A stretch of DNA of 64,000 nucleotides, taken from contig CM040121.1 in NCBI GenBank assembly GCA_022559845.1, positions 348,600,243 through 348,664,242 on the forward strand, written 5' to 3'. The position numbers and the translations under genes are program-made. Source of the DNA: Amorphophallus konjac. Lineage: Eukaryota; Streptophyta; Magnoliopsida; Alismatales; Araceae. The notes beneath the pieces were generated by a model. It was not told the origin of the DNA, made no database searches, and saw only the letters and a program-made list of their open reading frames with translations. This document shows, piece by piece, positions 33,981-45,598 of this stretch; position 1 is the stretch's first letter, and every line of letters begins with the position of its first letter.

Positions 33981-34728
33981 TGTAGCCCAATTAAGAGCAG
34001 CCAAACTAGGCCCATCAGGACCGAACGAGCCTCAGCTCATCCAAGTGACAGCCCTCTAGGGCCCACTTCGGCCAAAAAAGCCCAATAAAGATCACTCGGG
34101 ATCCCATCCTTCCTCGGCGGCCCTTAGGCTCGGAAGGCCCGAATGTCAGAACAGAGGAAGACCCATGCCCGAGCTATCCCTCCATCGGGATAAGGGTGAG
34201 CGCTCCGCGCCCACTCCGATCTGACTGCATCCGAGCTATGCCTATCACCCGGACAGGGCTGGCACTTCTTATGCTTGGATCGACTGACAAGTTTTTATCC
34301 ATGCAGCTGTTGAAAGCCCTTTATGAGCAGGAGTTTAGGGGGATAAGGGAGCCACGATCCCCCAAGGCCATGAAGACCCACGACGAGGACGTAACGATCC
34401 CGCGATGAGGATGTAACGATCTCATGATGAGGACGTAACTCCCGCCTGAAACTCCTCAGCTTATGGGACTCATCCGGCGGCAGGTAAGGCAGATACATGC
34501 CTAACACTCCCTAAGCAGGAACCACTTCACCATCTTGGTGTTGGGGGATCTCGTGCACTTCTTTCTACCTCTTTCAATACCTTCCACCATTGCTCTACTG
34601 ACTTAAGCATCGGAGGGTCTCCCCAGGGAACCATCCCTGGGCCTCCTGATTCGTTTCCCTTTCTCTAAAGTTCACTATCCGGTGATCACCCACCCAGCTC
34701 AGGACCAGCGCGAGATCACGCCCCTTCA
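33981..34728 (+). repeat. 5' LTR of element D
   Basis: It starts TGTAGCCCAATTAAG and ends ACGCCCCTTCA, 748 bases, matching 56512-57279. A 22-base unit (GAGGACGTAACGATCCCGCGAT) is repeated about 2.5 times at 34385-34440. Relative to the 3' LTR it lacks 34 bases between 34473 and 34474, including the TATA box. Confidence 0.9.
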
Positions 34729-34730
34729 TC

Positions 34731-34748
34731 TGGCGCCGTCTGTGGGAA
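34731..34748 (+). other. Primer-binding site of element D
   Basis: TGGCGCCGTCTGTGGGAA lies two bases after the LTR, the same as in fragment C. TGGCGCC-type sites are typical of Tat/Athila-side gypsy elements. I do not assign the tRNA. Confidence 0.85.
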
Positions 34749-34765
34749 ACGACCAAAGAGCCAGT

Positions 34766-35950
34766 ATGGTGAGAAGAAGTTCAGGGAGGAGGTCCGCCGG
34801 TGATAGGGGAAAGGCCACGGCGGCGGCGGGGGAAGGCCCCTCACAAGCCTCCCAAAACCCCCCCTCCGGTGCCAGCACTCCCGCCGACGGACCGCCCCCT
34901 CCGCCTGTGGCCGAGCTACCGCCCCCTCCTCCCACCGCGGTGGGGCTGCCGCTCAACGGCGGCGCCGATGCCTTCCAAGCCCCCAACGTAAAACTGGACA
35001 TCCTCGTGGAACTCATGAGGACCCTGGTGACCAGGGATGGAAGGTCACGCGCCCCTCCAGAGATCCCTCCCCGTGAGAACGTGTCCCAGCACACCACCGG
35101 AGGCCGCTTCACCCTTCGAGGACAGCAGCTCATCCGTAACAAAGTAGGAGGACCCCCGCAAGCCCCCCCTTCAGAGCAAGAGGCTTCCTCCATGCCGAAG
35201 CGAGGCAGGCATGGGGCACGCCGTCCACTCCCGGAGATCGAAGTCCCCAGGGAGCGCCAGGACAGCCTGCCTTCACGCCCCCTCAGCCCTACGGCGCAGC
35301 AGCAGCCGGAGCTATCCCTCCGACTGTGAGAATTCGAGAGGCGTTTCACACAGCAGGAGCGCGCCCTGCAAGCCCTGCAAAAGACCTCTCCACCAGAGGA
35401 TGAGGAGAGATCTCCATTCTCCGACCATATCTTGAAGGCAGAGGTATCTCCCCGAGCCTCCATCTTGACCTTCAAGCCCTACGACGGCCAGGGCGACCCG
35501 GCCGATCACTTCGATAGCTTCGACGCTCTGATGACCCTTCATGGAGCATCCGACGCCATCAAATGCCGAGTCTTTGTGACCACCCTGGTCCAAGACGCCC
35601 AAGCCTGGTTCCGGGCCCTCGCCCCCAGATCCATCCGGGACTTCAAGCAATTTGGGCGAATATTCAAAGAGAGTTTCACCGGTAGCGGTCCCCCAAGGTC
35701 GGTAGCGGGGCTTTTAGCCCTCAAACAGGCGCAAGGGGAGAAACTTTGGCCTTACATCACCCGATTCAAATCGGAAGCCCTGAGGATCCCCCGCCTGGAC
35801 GTCGCCTCGGCTATAACCGCGCTGACCGGGGGCACCCGCGACGAGAACCTCTGCCGCGAACTTGTCCTCCACCCTCCCTCGACCCTTGCTGCGCTAGTGA
35901 CTCTGGCTTTGCACCACGCCGAGTGCGAAGAAGTGCTCAGCGCGTGCTGA
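34766..35950 (+). pseudogene. gag: Gag of element D
   Basis: The ATG at 34766 follows the PBS closely. The frame runs to TGA at 35327, continues unchanged past it and ends at 35950. The first ~190 residues are proline- and basic-rich (MVRRSSGRRSAGDRG...). After the stop a short coiled region leads into the Retrotrans_gag core: FKPYDGQGDPADHFDSFDALM, VQDAQAWFRAL, SIRDFKQFGRIF, PYITRFKSEALRIP (~35470-35790). This is the capsid domain of Tat-lineage gag. The sequence is GC-rich compared with the Sireviruses around it. Confidence 0.85.
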
Positions 35951-36605
35951 GACGCAACCGGCTCGGGTCAAGAGGGGGACAAGAAGGGGCGCCCGAGCCA
36001 AGCTCGGGCCCAGGAAAAAGGTGAAACCGAGACGGGGAATGCAAGGAACCGTCACGGAAGTACGAGCGGTACACTCCCTTAATTTCTCCGGTATACGTGA
36101 TTTATGAAGACATCAAAGGCTCGGGCCTCCTCCGCCAACCCGAGCCAATGAAGTCAAAGAACTGCAGTCGCAGCAAGCATTGCCTGTTCCACAACGACCA
36201 CGGGCATCATACCGGTGACTGCCACCAGCTCCAGGAAGAGATTGAGTGTCTCGTTCGTCAGGGGCACCTCTCCCGATTCGTGGCGGGGCACCAGGAAGAC
36301 TGAGGCACCCCAGAAGAGATCGACAACCCCCCCAAGGGGTCTACATCAACGTCATCACTAGAGGAGCTGTATCAGGTGGAGACAGTGGCCGAGGAAGGAA
36401 GCGTCATGCTGAGCGGGTGAGCCGAGCCATCGAGCCTCCCAGGGCCCCGCCAAGCAAGCCCCAGGTCATAGTCTTCTCCGACCAAGACCTGGAGGGGCCG
36501 AGCACCTCGCATGATGACGCCCTAGTGATATCGGCGATAATAAACCATTGTAACGTAGATAGGATTCTAGTTGACAATGGAGTGCCCCGATGTATTATCC
36601 TATGA
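35951..36605 (+). pseudogene. pol: Gag C-terminal knuckle and protease start of element D
   Basis: A frameshift after 35950 moves homology to the frame at 36097-36303, containing CLFHNDHGHHTGDCHQLQEE, the C/H-rich motif usual at the end of Tat gag, then LVRQGHLSRFV. Another shift leads to 36460-36605, with VIVFSDQDLEG, HDDALVISAIINHCNVDRIL and VDNG. The last is the retropepsin active-site strand with asparagine where serine or threonine is usual. The frame breaks immediately after it. Confidence 0.75.
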
Positions 36606-37612
36606 ATGTTTCCTTAAGATGGGAGAGGATCCGTCTAAACTCCGCCCGATCCGACCCCCCTGTGCGGGTTCAATGGCAAGGCCACTTATCCCGAGGGAGC
36701 CCTAAGCCTGTCGGTTACTCTTGGCACCCCACCCAAGACCGTTACGGTTATGGCGGACTTCATAGTGATCAAGGGTATGATAGCATACAATGCAATCTTC
36801 GGCCGAGGAATCCTCAGCTGAACGAAAGCAGTGCCTTCTATGTATCACCAAAAGATGAAGTTCCCCACCAAAAATGGGTTGGGGGAAGTCTGAGGCAACC
36901 AGGCCACGGCCAGAAGGTGCTACAATATCTCGGTTGAAGTCACAAGGCCGGACGGGAAAAACAAGGGCCCCCGGGAAGTCGGGGAAAAATCCGCAACCGC
37001 CGAACCTGGAGGCGAATTGCTAGCGGTTTTCCTAAACGACGACCCGAACCTAGGAGTAAAGATCGGAGCCGACCTAACATCTGAGGTTCAACAGCAATAC
37101 AAAGAGTTCCTTTCCACGTACATCCGGATCTTTGCATGGTCTGATGATCAACTCCCCGGGATACCAGAAGAGACGGTGGTGCTTAAGCTCAACCTCGACC
37201 CAACCATGAAGCCCGTGCAACAACGCAGAAGGAAGCATGCGCCAGAGAAGCAGACGATTATCAAGGAGCAGGTCACCAAGGGGCAGATGACTGGCCTTTT
37301 TAGACCGGTCCTGTACCCGACGTGGCTAGCTAACGTCGTCCTGGTGCCGAAAGCTTCAGGAAAGTGGTGAATGTGCGTGGACTTCACCGACTTGAACAAG
37401 GCTACTCCAAAGGATTGCTATCCCTTACCGAGCATCGACCAACTGGTTGATTCAACCTCGGGCAATGAGATACTCAGCTTCCTGGATGCCTACTCAGGTT
37501 ACCACTAGATCAGAATGCACCCCGAAGACATCGAGAAAACCGCCTTTATCACTAACTTCGGCGTACACTACTACACCTGGATGCCTTTCGGGTTGAAGAA
37601 TGCCGGAGCCAC
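36606..37612 (+). pseudogene. pol: Protease end and RT start of element D (left of F)
   Basis: The reading includes the protease end (FNGKATYPEGALSL, MIAYNAIFGRG), an inter-domain linker (GELLAVFLNDDP, VKIGADLTSEVQQQYKEFL, FAWSDDQLPGIP) and the first half of RT (VQQRRRKHAPEKQ, VVLVPKASGKW, FTDLNKATPKDCYPLPSID, GLKNAGAT). Stops include TGA at 37368 and TAG near 37508. At 37612 the sequence passes into F's LTR within the GLKNAGAT codons. Positions 36718-37612 are repeated without gaps at 48779-49673, where the first of those stops reads as arginine and the second as glutamine. Confidence 0.85.
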
Positions 37613-40600
37613 GAACAAGGTGGAAATATCGGGACGTACAGTTAGGGACACGCTGGCAAGAGTGAGAACTAATCTAAAATAATACACAAGTGCTACAAGA
37701 TGGAAATACTAAATGATCATTAACAAACCACAACTGATACAATAACCTCAAGTTCAACTTAATACAACTGGAATAATCAATCACTAAAACTCAATAACAT
37801 GACTGAGACTAAAAGCTCTCCAAAACACAACTAAAGAAAGATAACACACTACTAACACACTAGAACTGATACACTCAAGACATCACTCCTGCCCTTCCCC
37901 ATCGGTAAGCGCGTCACCTGAAAAGCCTGGAAAGGGGGGAAACACAACTATGAGCTGACGCTTAGTAGGAAATAACAGACAGGTATAAGTGATTAACAGT
38001 TTAATTACATTTTAAAATGTCATGCTACAAATGATAAAAACAATAAAAAGATAACGGTGATATCACGAAACAGAATTCAAAGATCTTGCAAGGTCAAGGA
38101 ATATAATGAATAGAATAGTAAGACAAGAATTTACTACAGGAGATAACGATAAAAAGTTGGCCACATCAAGACAATTCAAGTCATGTCAAGCACGTATGTA
38201 ATTTCATTTCCACGTCCAAGTAATAAGCAAGTAAAGTAACCACAAGTAGAGTATAGAACAGTGAAGAGTGGAAAGTGAAAAGTAGTAGAAAGTAATGTAG
38301 AGAGTAGTGGAGAGAGTAGTGGACAGTCCTAGATTTAACACATGTCAAGTACTGGTGCCAAATGCCACACCTAGTCATTCACCTCCCCGGGGGTACACGT
38401 AGTGTTCGGGCGCTCTTCCCAGGACCAGACCGAGCCCTTAATTGTTTGCCAGGCATTGATTTCTTTGGATCAAAGATCCCACGAATCTAGACTTCCACAG
38501 TTTATGGCCAGAATTCCAAGGTTTAAACTAAGTAGCAATAACAACTTCACGTAGGAAAGAGATTCATTTCCAGAATTTCAAGGTAAGTATAATCATCAAG
38601 GAGATCGAAACCAAGTCACAACAAGAGTTAATCGTGCTGCGCTACTGTAAAACAGCAGCAATCAAACAAGCTAATCAACATATTAATCCTAATCACCAAG
38701 TTAAGATATCATGATTAACCATTATCATTTGCATTAAGACAATTGCCAAGAAGCTGATTCAAGATGATAGGCAAAGAACAACTCCCACAGGAGTGAAATA
38801 GAATGCATTAACAGAGATTTAGTTACACCATTAACCACTAATTATGTGGGTTTCTATTTAATCTTGTATGCATTGAAATGAAGATGATAAACGGTGTGTT
38901 TTTACACTAAGTTTGCATGTATGGACCAATGTTAATTGAAACTAAAAAGGGTACATGAATAGGTCATTAGTTCCTCAAAAATGTAGTTTTCAATGTGATT
39001 AGGTTGAATGGATTGATTCCCCAATGATCCGGATTGATCCCCGGGTCAAAAACATCATTAATGGGGTCATACAGGGCATGGGTCGACCCATTGGGTCGAC
39101 CCCTGGCATTCCAGGAGCCTTCCTGGGTGTGGGTCGACCCATTGGGTCGACCCCTCAAAAAAAAAGCTTCATGGGTCGACCCATTGGGTCGACCCCCTTC
39201 ACTGGGTGCATGGGTCGACCCCATGGGTCGACCCCTACACTTCCAGAAGCGACGGGTGATTCCGTAAACCATGAAAACTCAATGATTTGGGGTCTAAATG
39301 AGTTGGGATTTTAACCAAATGCTCTAGGGTTCTTAATATACATACTAAGGTCATAAAACAAGAGATTGAAACAAGAAATTTGCTGAAAACTCAATCGAAT
39401 CACAACCTATTTATGATGAATACATGAAGAACCTAGTTCTTGACATGCGTCTACTAAAACGTAGATTTCTCTCAATATACACAACGGAATTTGGGGCTTT
39501 TTATATCAAAAGAAAGCTAACTTAATGATGAATCCAACCATATACTATAAGCCATATGTGGATCAAGTTATCTAATCCAAAAACAGCCCGAAAATCAAGC
39601 TTCTACTTGAAGAACATAATATACATCAAATTCTAGACATGCTCTTACTAAAAATCAAAATTCTCCAAGTATGCTCAATGAAATTTGGGGCTTCCTACGT
39701 TAAATGAAAGCTAACAACATGCTGATTACATCATGTAAGTTAATTAGAGTTTGGTTGTTAGATCCTACCTCAAATCGGAGAGAGAAAACTCAAACCCTAG
39801 GATGAAGAACACTTGGACAGCACCTCACAAAAAGCTCGATTTCTCCACGGACACCTAATGAAAATTGGGGCTTTTGCCACCAATGGATAGAGCTCGATGA
39901 GAGGAACAATTTGCTATACTCATGATCAAGATTTGGTTGAGAATTCCTACCTCAATCGATGGATCAAAGAAGGATGAAGGAAAGCCAACGGCCTGCTGAC
40001 CCACCTCCACAAATCGAGCTAGATCTCTCCAGATCTGAAACTTCAGCGAACCCCACAGCAGCCAAATGAAAGAAGACTCGTAGGGCTTCATTTTGATAGC
40101 TCATAGAGCTTCTGGAGCCTTCGGAATTGGGAGTATTCGCTGCTGCAAGCTACGTGTTTAGAAACGGCGCCGAAATCCTTGACTTGACCAAACTATGTCG
40201 GCAGCACGTTTTGGGGCTAGGTTTACCTCAAATTGATTGAGGGTAAATGTTCCTTACATTGTGGCCTTCCATTTGCCCTTGATTTCAGATCATTTGGTCG
40301 AGTATTGAGGTCGAATTTCGTGTTTTAAACTAAGGGTTAGGTATGGGTCAAAAGTGTGCACTTTTGGGTTTAAACTCTAAATAGATCTTACCACGGATTT
40401 ACAATGGCCTAATGCCAGAAGGAAAAGTTGTTATCTACATCGACCTAAATCTATTTACTATTTTTACAGATTTTTCTAAGGTAGTCGGATTATTACTTAT
40501 ACTATTCCGTAAATAGTTAAATGTTAAGTTCGGAAAACTAAGTTCACTAATTCGGCATAATAAATGATTTTCTTAGGCTTAAATGTAGAAGACAAAGTTG

Positions 40601-40795
40601 CTAAACAAAATTAATTCTACAAGATGTGATTTTTGGGGATTTTTAGAAAATAGTAGAAAAATGACTTATTCTATTAATTAATTAATTAATCTAATTAATT
40701 TGGATAATTCTCATTAATTCGAATAACTTCAAATAAATTCCAAATAATTACAAATAACTTTCTAAATAAATTTCTAAAGAATTTGGGGTCTTACA
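37613..40795 (-). repeat. 3' LTR of element F (plus-strand left copy)
   Basis: It matches 45610-48778 with very few differences over 3.18 kb and lacks the outermost TGTCACGCCCC at its low-coordinate end. It ends GGTCTTACA (minus-strand start TGTAAGACC). It is AT-rich with an AATTA-type simple repeat near 40670-40695. The palindrome cluster is at 39080-39234. Confidence 0.9.
39080..39234. repeat. Eight GGGTCGACCC palindromes in element F LTR
   Basis: The perfect palindrome GGGTCGACCC occurs at 39080, 39093, 39131, 39144, 39173, 39186, 39212 and 39225. These are four close pairs whose members start 13 bases apart, separated by unrelated sequence. Each pair could form hairpins or bind a dimeric factor. 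The other LTR has six perfect copies and one mutated copy (47077-47218). Confidence 0.95.
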
Positions 40796-40807
40796 CCCTC
40801 CCCTACT
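40796..40807 (-). other. Polypurine tract of element F
   Basis: The minus strand reads AGTAGGGGAGGG immediately before the 3' LTR start, the expected plus-strand primer. Confidence 0.8.
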
Positions 40808-40869
40808 TAAAGGAATTTGGTCCTCCAAATTCACTGCACTAAAACTGAGAGTAGAAAAAGATCGCTCAC

Positions 40870-41736
40870 CTAGAATAGATCGGGATACCGCTTTCGCATA
40901 GTCTCTTCAGACTCCCATGTAGCTTCTTCGGTCCCACGCCGACTCCACTGAATCTTGACCATCGGTATCGAACGATTCCGGAGTTGCTGTTGCTTCCGGT
41001 CCAGAATCTTGACAGGTCTTTCCTCATAGGTCAAATCTTCCTTCAGTTCAAAATCCACCTGCTGAATGATATGAGTGGGATCGTACACATATTTCCGCAA
41101 CATAGACACATGGAAAACATTATGTACGCCAGACAAATGCGGTGGTAAAGCCAGTCTGTATGCCACCTCTCCCACTCTATCTAGAATCTCGAATGGACCA
41201 ATGTACCTCGGACTCAGCTTGCCATGAATGCCAAATCTTCGGATCCCTCTCGTTGGAGAGACCTTTAAGAACACATGCTCGCCAACCTGAAATTCCAATG
41301 CTCTTCTCCTGTTGTCGGCATAACTCTTCTGTCTTGACTGGGCTACTTGTAACCGGTCTCGGATAACACGGATGTTCTGTGATGATTCCGAAACAAGATC
41401 TGGTCCAAGCCACTGTTTCTCACCTACCTCGTCCCAACACAACGGGGAACGACAACTTCTACCATATAGTGCTTCAAAAGGAGCCATCTGAATGCTAGAC
41501 TGATAGCTGTTATTGTAAGCGAATTCAATTAATGCCAAATGCTCACTCCAATTACCACCGAAATCAATCATGCAAGCTCGCAACATATCTTCCACTATCT
41601 GATTGGTTCTTTCAGTCTGTCCATCTGTCTGTGGATGAAAAGCAGTACTGAAATTCAGACGAGTACCCAAAGACTCTTGCAGTCCCTTCCAGAAATGTGA
41701 AGTAAATCTGGGGTCTCGATCAGATACTATATTCAC
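40870..41736 (-). pseudogene. pol: Integrase second half and chromodomain of element F
   Basis: This frame begins with [16 protein letters not shown], carrying the second catalytic aspartate, and continues with [14 protein letters not shown] (catalytic glutamate), [15 protein letters not shown], and the C-terminal domain ([45 protein letters not shown]). The last ~55 residues are the Tekay-type chromodomain-like end, [23 protein letters not shown], finishing YPDLF at 40870. It is the continuation of the main polyprotein, displaced by a one-base frameshift around 41738. Apart from that shift it is uninterrupted, so F was probably active recently. Confidence 0.9.
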
Positions 41737-44700
41737 TGGATACCATGCAATCTCACCACTTCCTTTATATACAAGGCAGCCAATACATCAATCGTCCACT
41801 TGGACTTAATTGGTAAGAAATGAGCCGACTTTGTCAATCGATCGACAATCACCCATATCGCATCAAATCCACCACGAGTCCTAGGTAGACCCATAATGAA
41901 ATCCATGCCAATGCTTTCCCACTTCCATTGGGGTATGTCGAGTGGTTTCAATTTCCCTGCTGGTCTGAAATGTTCGGCCTTAACTTGCTGACATACCAAA
42001 CATCTGCTCACAAAATCTGCAACTTCTCTTTTCATATTCGGCCACCAAAAGGACCTTTTCAAATCTCGGTACATCTTAGTGCCTCCAGGATGAATGGTAT
42101 ATCTGGATCTATGAGCTTCCTCAAGAATTTTGTTCTTTATTGTAGCCTCATCCGGAACACAAGTTCTGCCTTTAAATAATAATCTACCATCATCGGCCAA
42201 CATGAAGTCAGGTCTGCTGCTCAAGCTTCCCTTGATCTCTACCAACTCGGGGTCATTATCTTGCAAGGACTTGATCTCTATCAATAATTCAGGTTTAAGT
42301 TGAATCTGAGCAATCAAGATCCGATCATTGTCAATATTAAGATCCAGACTAGATAATTGTTCCAACAACCTCCATTCTTGTAACATGAGACTTGACAATC
42401 TAGCTACCGGCTTCCGGCTTAATGCATCTGCCACAACATTACCTTTGCCAGGATGATACTCAATCGAGAAGTCGAAGTCTTTCAAGTACTCCAACCATCT
42501 CTGCTGCCTCATGTTGAGTTCCTTCTGAGAAAATAAATACTTCAAACTCTTATGATCTGAGAACACTGTAAAGGTTTCTCCATACAAGTAATGCCTCCAT
42601 ATCTTCAAAGCAAACACGACTGCAGCAAGTTCCAAATCATGAACAGGATAATTATCTTCGTGCTTCCTCAACTGTCTAGAGGAATAGGCAATCACCTTCC
42701 CATGCTGCATGAGTACACAGCCTAAGCCAATACCTGATGCATCAGTATAAACAACAAATCCTCCTTCACCAGAAGGTAAAGCCAAAACAGGTGCAGTAGT
42801 CAAACACTCCTTCAGAGTCTGAAAGCTTCGCTGACAATCATCTGACCAATCAAACTTATTCTCCTTGCGGGTTAATCTTGTCATAGGTACTGCAATCTTG
42901 GAGAAATCTTGAATAAATCTTCGATAATAACCTGCCAGGCCTAGAAAACTTCTAACTTCTGTCACACTGGTAGGCTGTTCCCAATTCTTCACTGCCTCAA
43001 CCTTCGAAGGATCAACAGAAATACCGTTCTTCGTAATGATATGTCCTAGAAAGGACACCTCTTGCAGCCAGAATTCACACTTACTGAACTTAGCATATAG
43101 TTGATGATCTCTCAACAATTGCAATGCCATTCTCAGATGTTCAGCATGTTCCTCCTCATTCTTAGAATAAATCAGGATGTCATCAATAAAGACCACGACC
43201 CATTGATCAAGATAGGGCCGAAATGCATCGTTCATCAACTGCATGAAAGCCGCTGGTGCATTCGTTAGACCAAAAGGCATAACGACAAACTCAAAATGAC
43301 CATACCTGCTGCGGAAAGCCGTTTTATAAATATCCTCTTCCTTAATCCGCAACTGGTGATATCCAGATCGAAGATCGATCTTAGAGAAATATTGAGCTCC
43401 CGCTATCTGGTCAAATAACTCGTCAATCCTCGGCAAGGGATATTTGTTCTTGACAGTCTGCTGGTTTAATTGCCGATAATCAATGCACAGCCTCATCGAA
43501 CCATCTTTCTTCCTGACAAATAGTACAGGGGCTCCCCACGGAGAAGTACTAGGACGAATAAAACCCTTCTCAAGTAATTCCATCAGTTGCTGCTTCAGTT
43601 CCCTCAGTTCCGCAGGAGACATACGATAAGGAGCCTTAGAAATAGGAGCTGTGCCAGGAATAAGATCAATAGAAAAGATAACTTCCCGCTCAGGCGGAAG
43701 TCCTGGTAGTTCTTCTGGAAAGACATCAGGAAAATCTCGGACAACAGGAATGTCCTTGATCTCCATCTGCTGCTCAGGAGTTGCACAAACAAAGGCTAGA
43801 AAAGCCTCACACCCATGCCTCAAAAGCTTATCAGCTCGAAGAGCCGAGATGAGCGGTACGGAGTTATGGTGCTTGACTCCCGTAAAAGATAAACCAGAAT
43901 GTCCAGTAAAAGTCACTGAGCTAGAACTACAGTGAACATTGGCCTCATACTTGGCCAACCAATCTGCTCCTAGGATTACATCATAATCCTTCATGTCCAT
44001 GCAGACCAAATCTGCTGGAAAGTTCTGTTCACCAATCATAACCTTACTAGAAGGATAGAAATACTGGATTGTTGATCTAGTGCCAATAGGGGTTGAAATC
44101 TCTAACGGAGTATTCATCAAAACAGGTTCCACAACTAATGACTTAGCAAATCTCCGAGAAATAAATGAATGTGTTGCACCAGTATCAAAGAGAGCAAATG
44201 CGGGCTTATCGATTATAGTAAGGGTACCTTCGACGAGTCCGCCATCATCAGAAATCCCAGTTTCATCTTCATGTAAAGCTTGAAGCTTGCCTTGTGGTTT
44301 CTTGAAGACTAGAGGTTTTGCCGGTGTAGCTTGTTCCGATATGAGAGGACAATTGGGGATACGGTGCTCCTTGCTTCCACATCGCAAACAGGCGCCTTGC
44401 TTGCGCCAGCACTCCTCTATCTTGTGACCCGGACGATCACAATAGTTGCACACGCCCTTGAATGGAACAATAGGGCCAGGCTTCTTGTCTTCATGCCTCG
44501 GCATCTTGCCCTTCCACGATCCGGACCCGCTCCACGAACCAGGTCCACTAACAGGCCTCTTCTTGGTATACCCGGGTTTGACACTCCCGGAACCCGTAGG
44601 TAATTCTTTCTTGGTGCCTTTCCCACGGATTCTCTCCGTCATCTCAAGAGTATCCTCTAGAACTTGCGCTTTCCTTACCATCTCAGAATAAGTGGAAATC

Positions 44701-45263
44701 TCCATCGGTGCCAATTGGTTGATATAATGAAGCTTCAATCCATTGAGAAAGCGCTTCGCCTTCATCTTCTCGGTGGAAATGAGATGAGTAGCATAACGAG
44801 AAAGCCGTGCAAATTGAGCCTCATACTCTGCCACGGACAAACCTCGCTGTTTCAAGGCCGCGAACTCTGCCGCTTTCTTCTCTTGCACTCTATCAGAAAA
44901 ATACTTGCTGTTGAAGAGTTCTTCGAACTCTTCCCACATAACTTGCCGATCACCGAGAGTTGCCTTGATAGAATCCCACCAAGTACGTGCATCATGTTCC
45001 AGTTGAAATGTGGACAAAAGGACACGCTCCTGGTTGGTGCATTGCATAACTTCAAAGATTCTCCCCATCTCATCTAGCCAGTGCTCGGCTTGGTCAGGGT
45101 CAGTCGAACCAGCGAATCTAGGCGGGTTCATTCCGCGGAAGTTCGGTATAGATCACCGGTGCCATGCGGTGCCGCTCCTGCCTGAGCTACTTGCTGAAGG
45201 GCCTGAGTAAGGCCTTGCACCGTACGCTGTAGGTTCCTCCATTCAGCACGATCAGCTGCCATC
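41733..45263 (-). pseudogene. pol: Gag-pol polyprotein of element F (gag, PR, RT, RNase H, integrase first half)
   Basis: The main frame is open for 1132 codons from 45131. A likely natural start, MAADRAEWRNLQ, is the minus-strand ATG at 45263, separated by an apparent frameshift near 45150. Gag capsid (~residues 1-130) includes [14 protein letters not shown]. Two zinc knuckles follow near residue 230 ([14 protein letters not shown] and [14 protein letters not shown]), then protease at ~317 ([11 protein letters not shown]). RT spans ~490-690 with IDDILIYSK. RNase H spans ~785-910 ([20 protein letters not shown]). Integrase has its HHCC finger near 1030-1060 and the first catalytic D in MDFIMGLP (~1094). 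The frame ends at 41733 after VVRLHGI because one base is missing. Active-site residues are intact. Confidence 0.92.
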
Positions 45264-45579
45264 TACACGAGAAATAGATTACTTAGGTTTAATCAAGATA
45301 AATAATTACACGATTAAGAAACGATCTTAACCCAAGTTTCTACCCATTCTCACCAGGTCAGGTCCTAGACTTTTACAAGGTTAGGGATCTAATGCACCTA
45401 GACACGACCAAAAACTCGGTACCTGGCGGAGGTAATCGGTCCGAAGACCACTCGCGCAAGTGTGCGACCTTCCCGATAGGCGTAGCCTAACGTTCGGACA
45501 ACACCTTTTGATATACCGATTATTGGGATGCAATGCAAGAAAACCTAAAACTTAGGAAACCTAGGAATGTGAAACCTAG

Positions 45580-45591
45580 GCTCTGATACCA
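45580..45591 (-). other. Primer-binding site of element F
   Basis: The minus strand reads TGGTATCAGAGC, seven bases inside the LTR end, the spacing often seen in Tekay elements. Confidence 0.92.
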
Positions 45592-45598
45592 ACTAAAC

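Noticed and set aside
34726..35475. 249-codon minus-strand open frame over D gag
   Set aside because: It is the shadow of the GC-rich D gag, which has clear family homology on the plus strand.
37367..37370. Stop codon in D's RT (left copy) as a possible programmed read-through site
   Set aside because: The right copy of the same segment has a sense codon here (49428 region), so this is ordinary decay.
40670..40696. AATTA-type simple repeat in F's LTR
   Set aside because: It is identical in both LTRs and short. AT-rich simple sequence is common and gives no further information.
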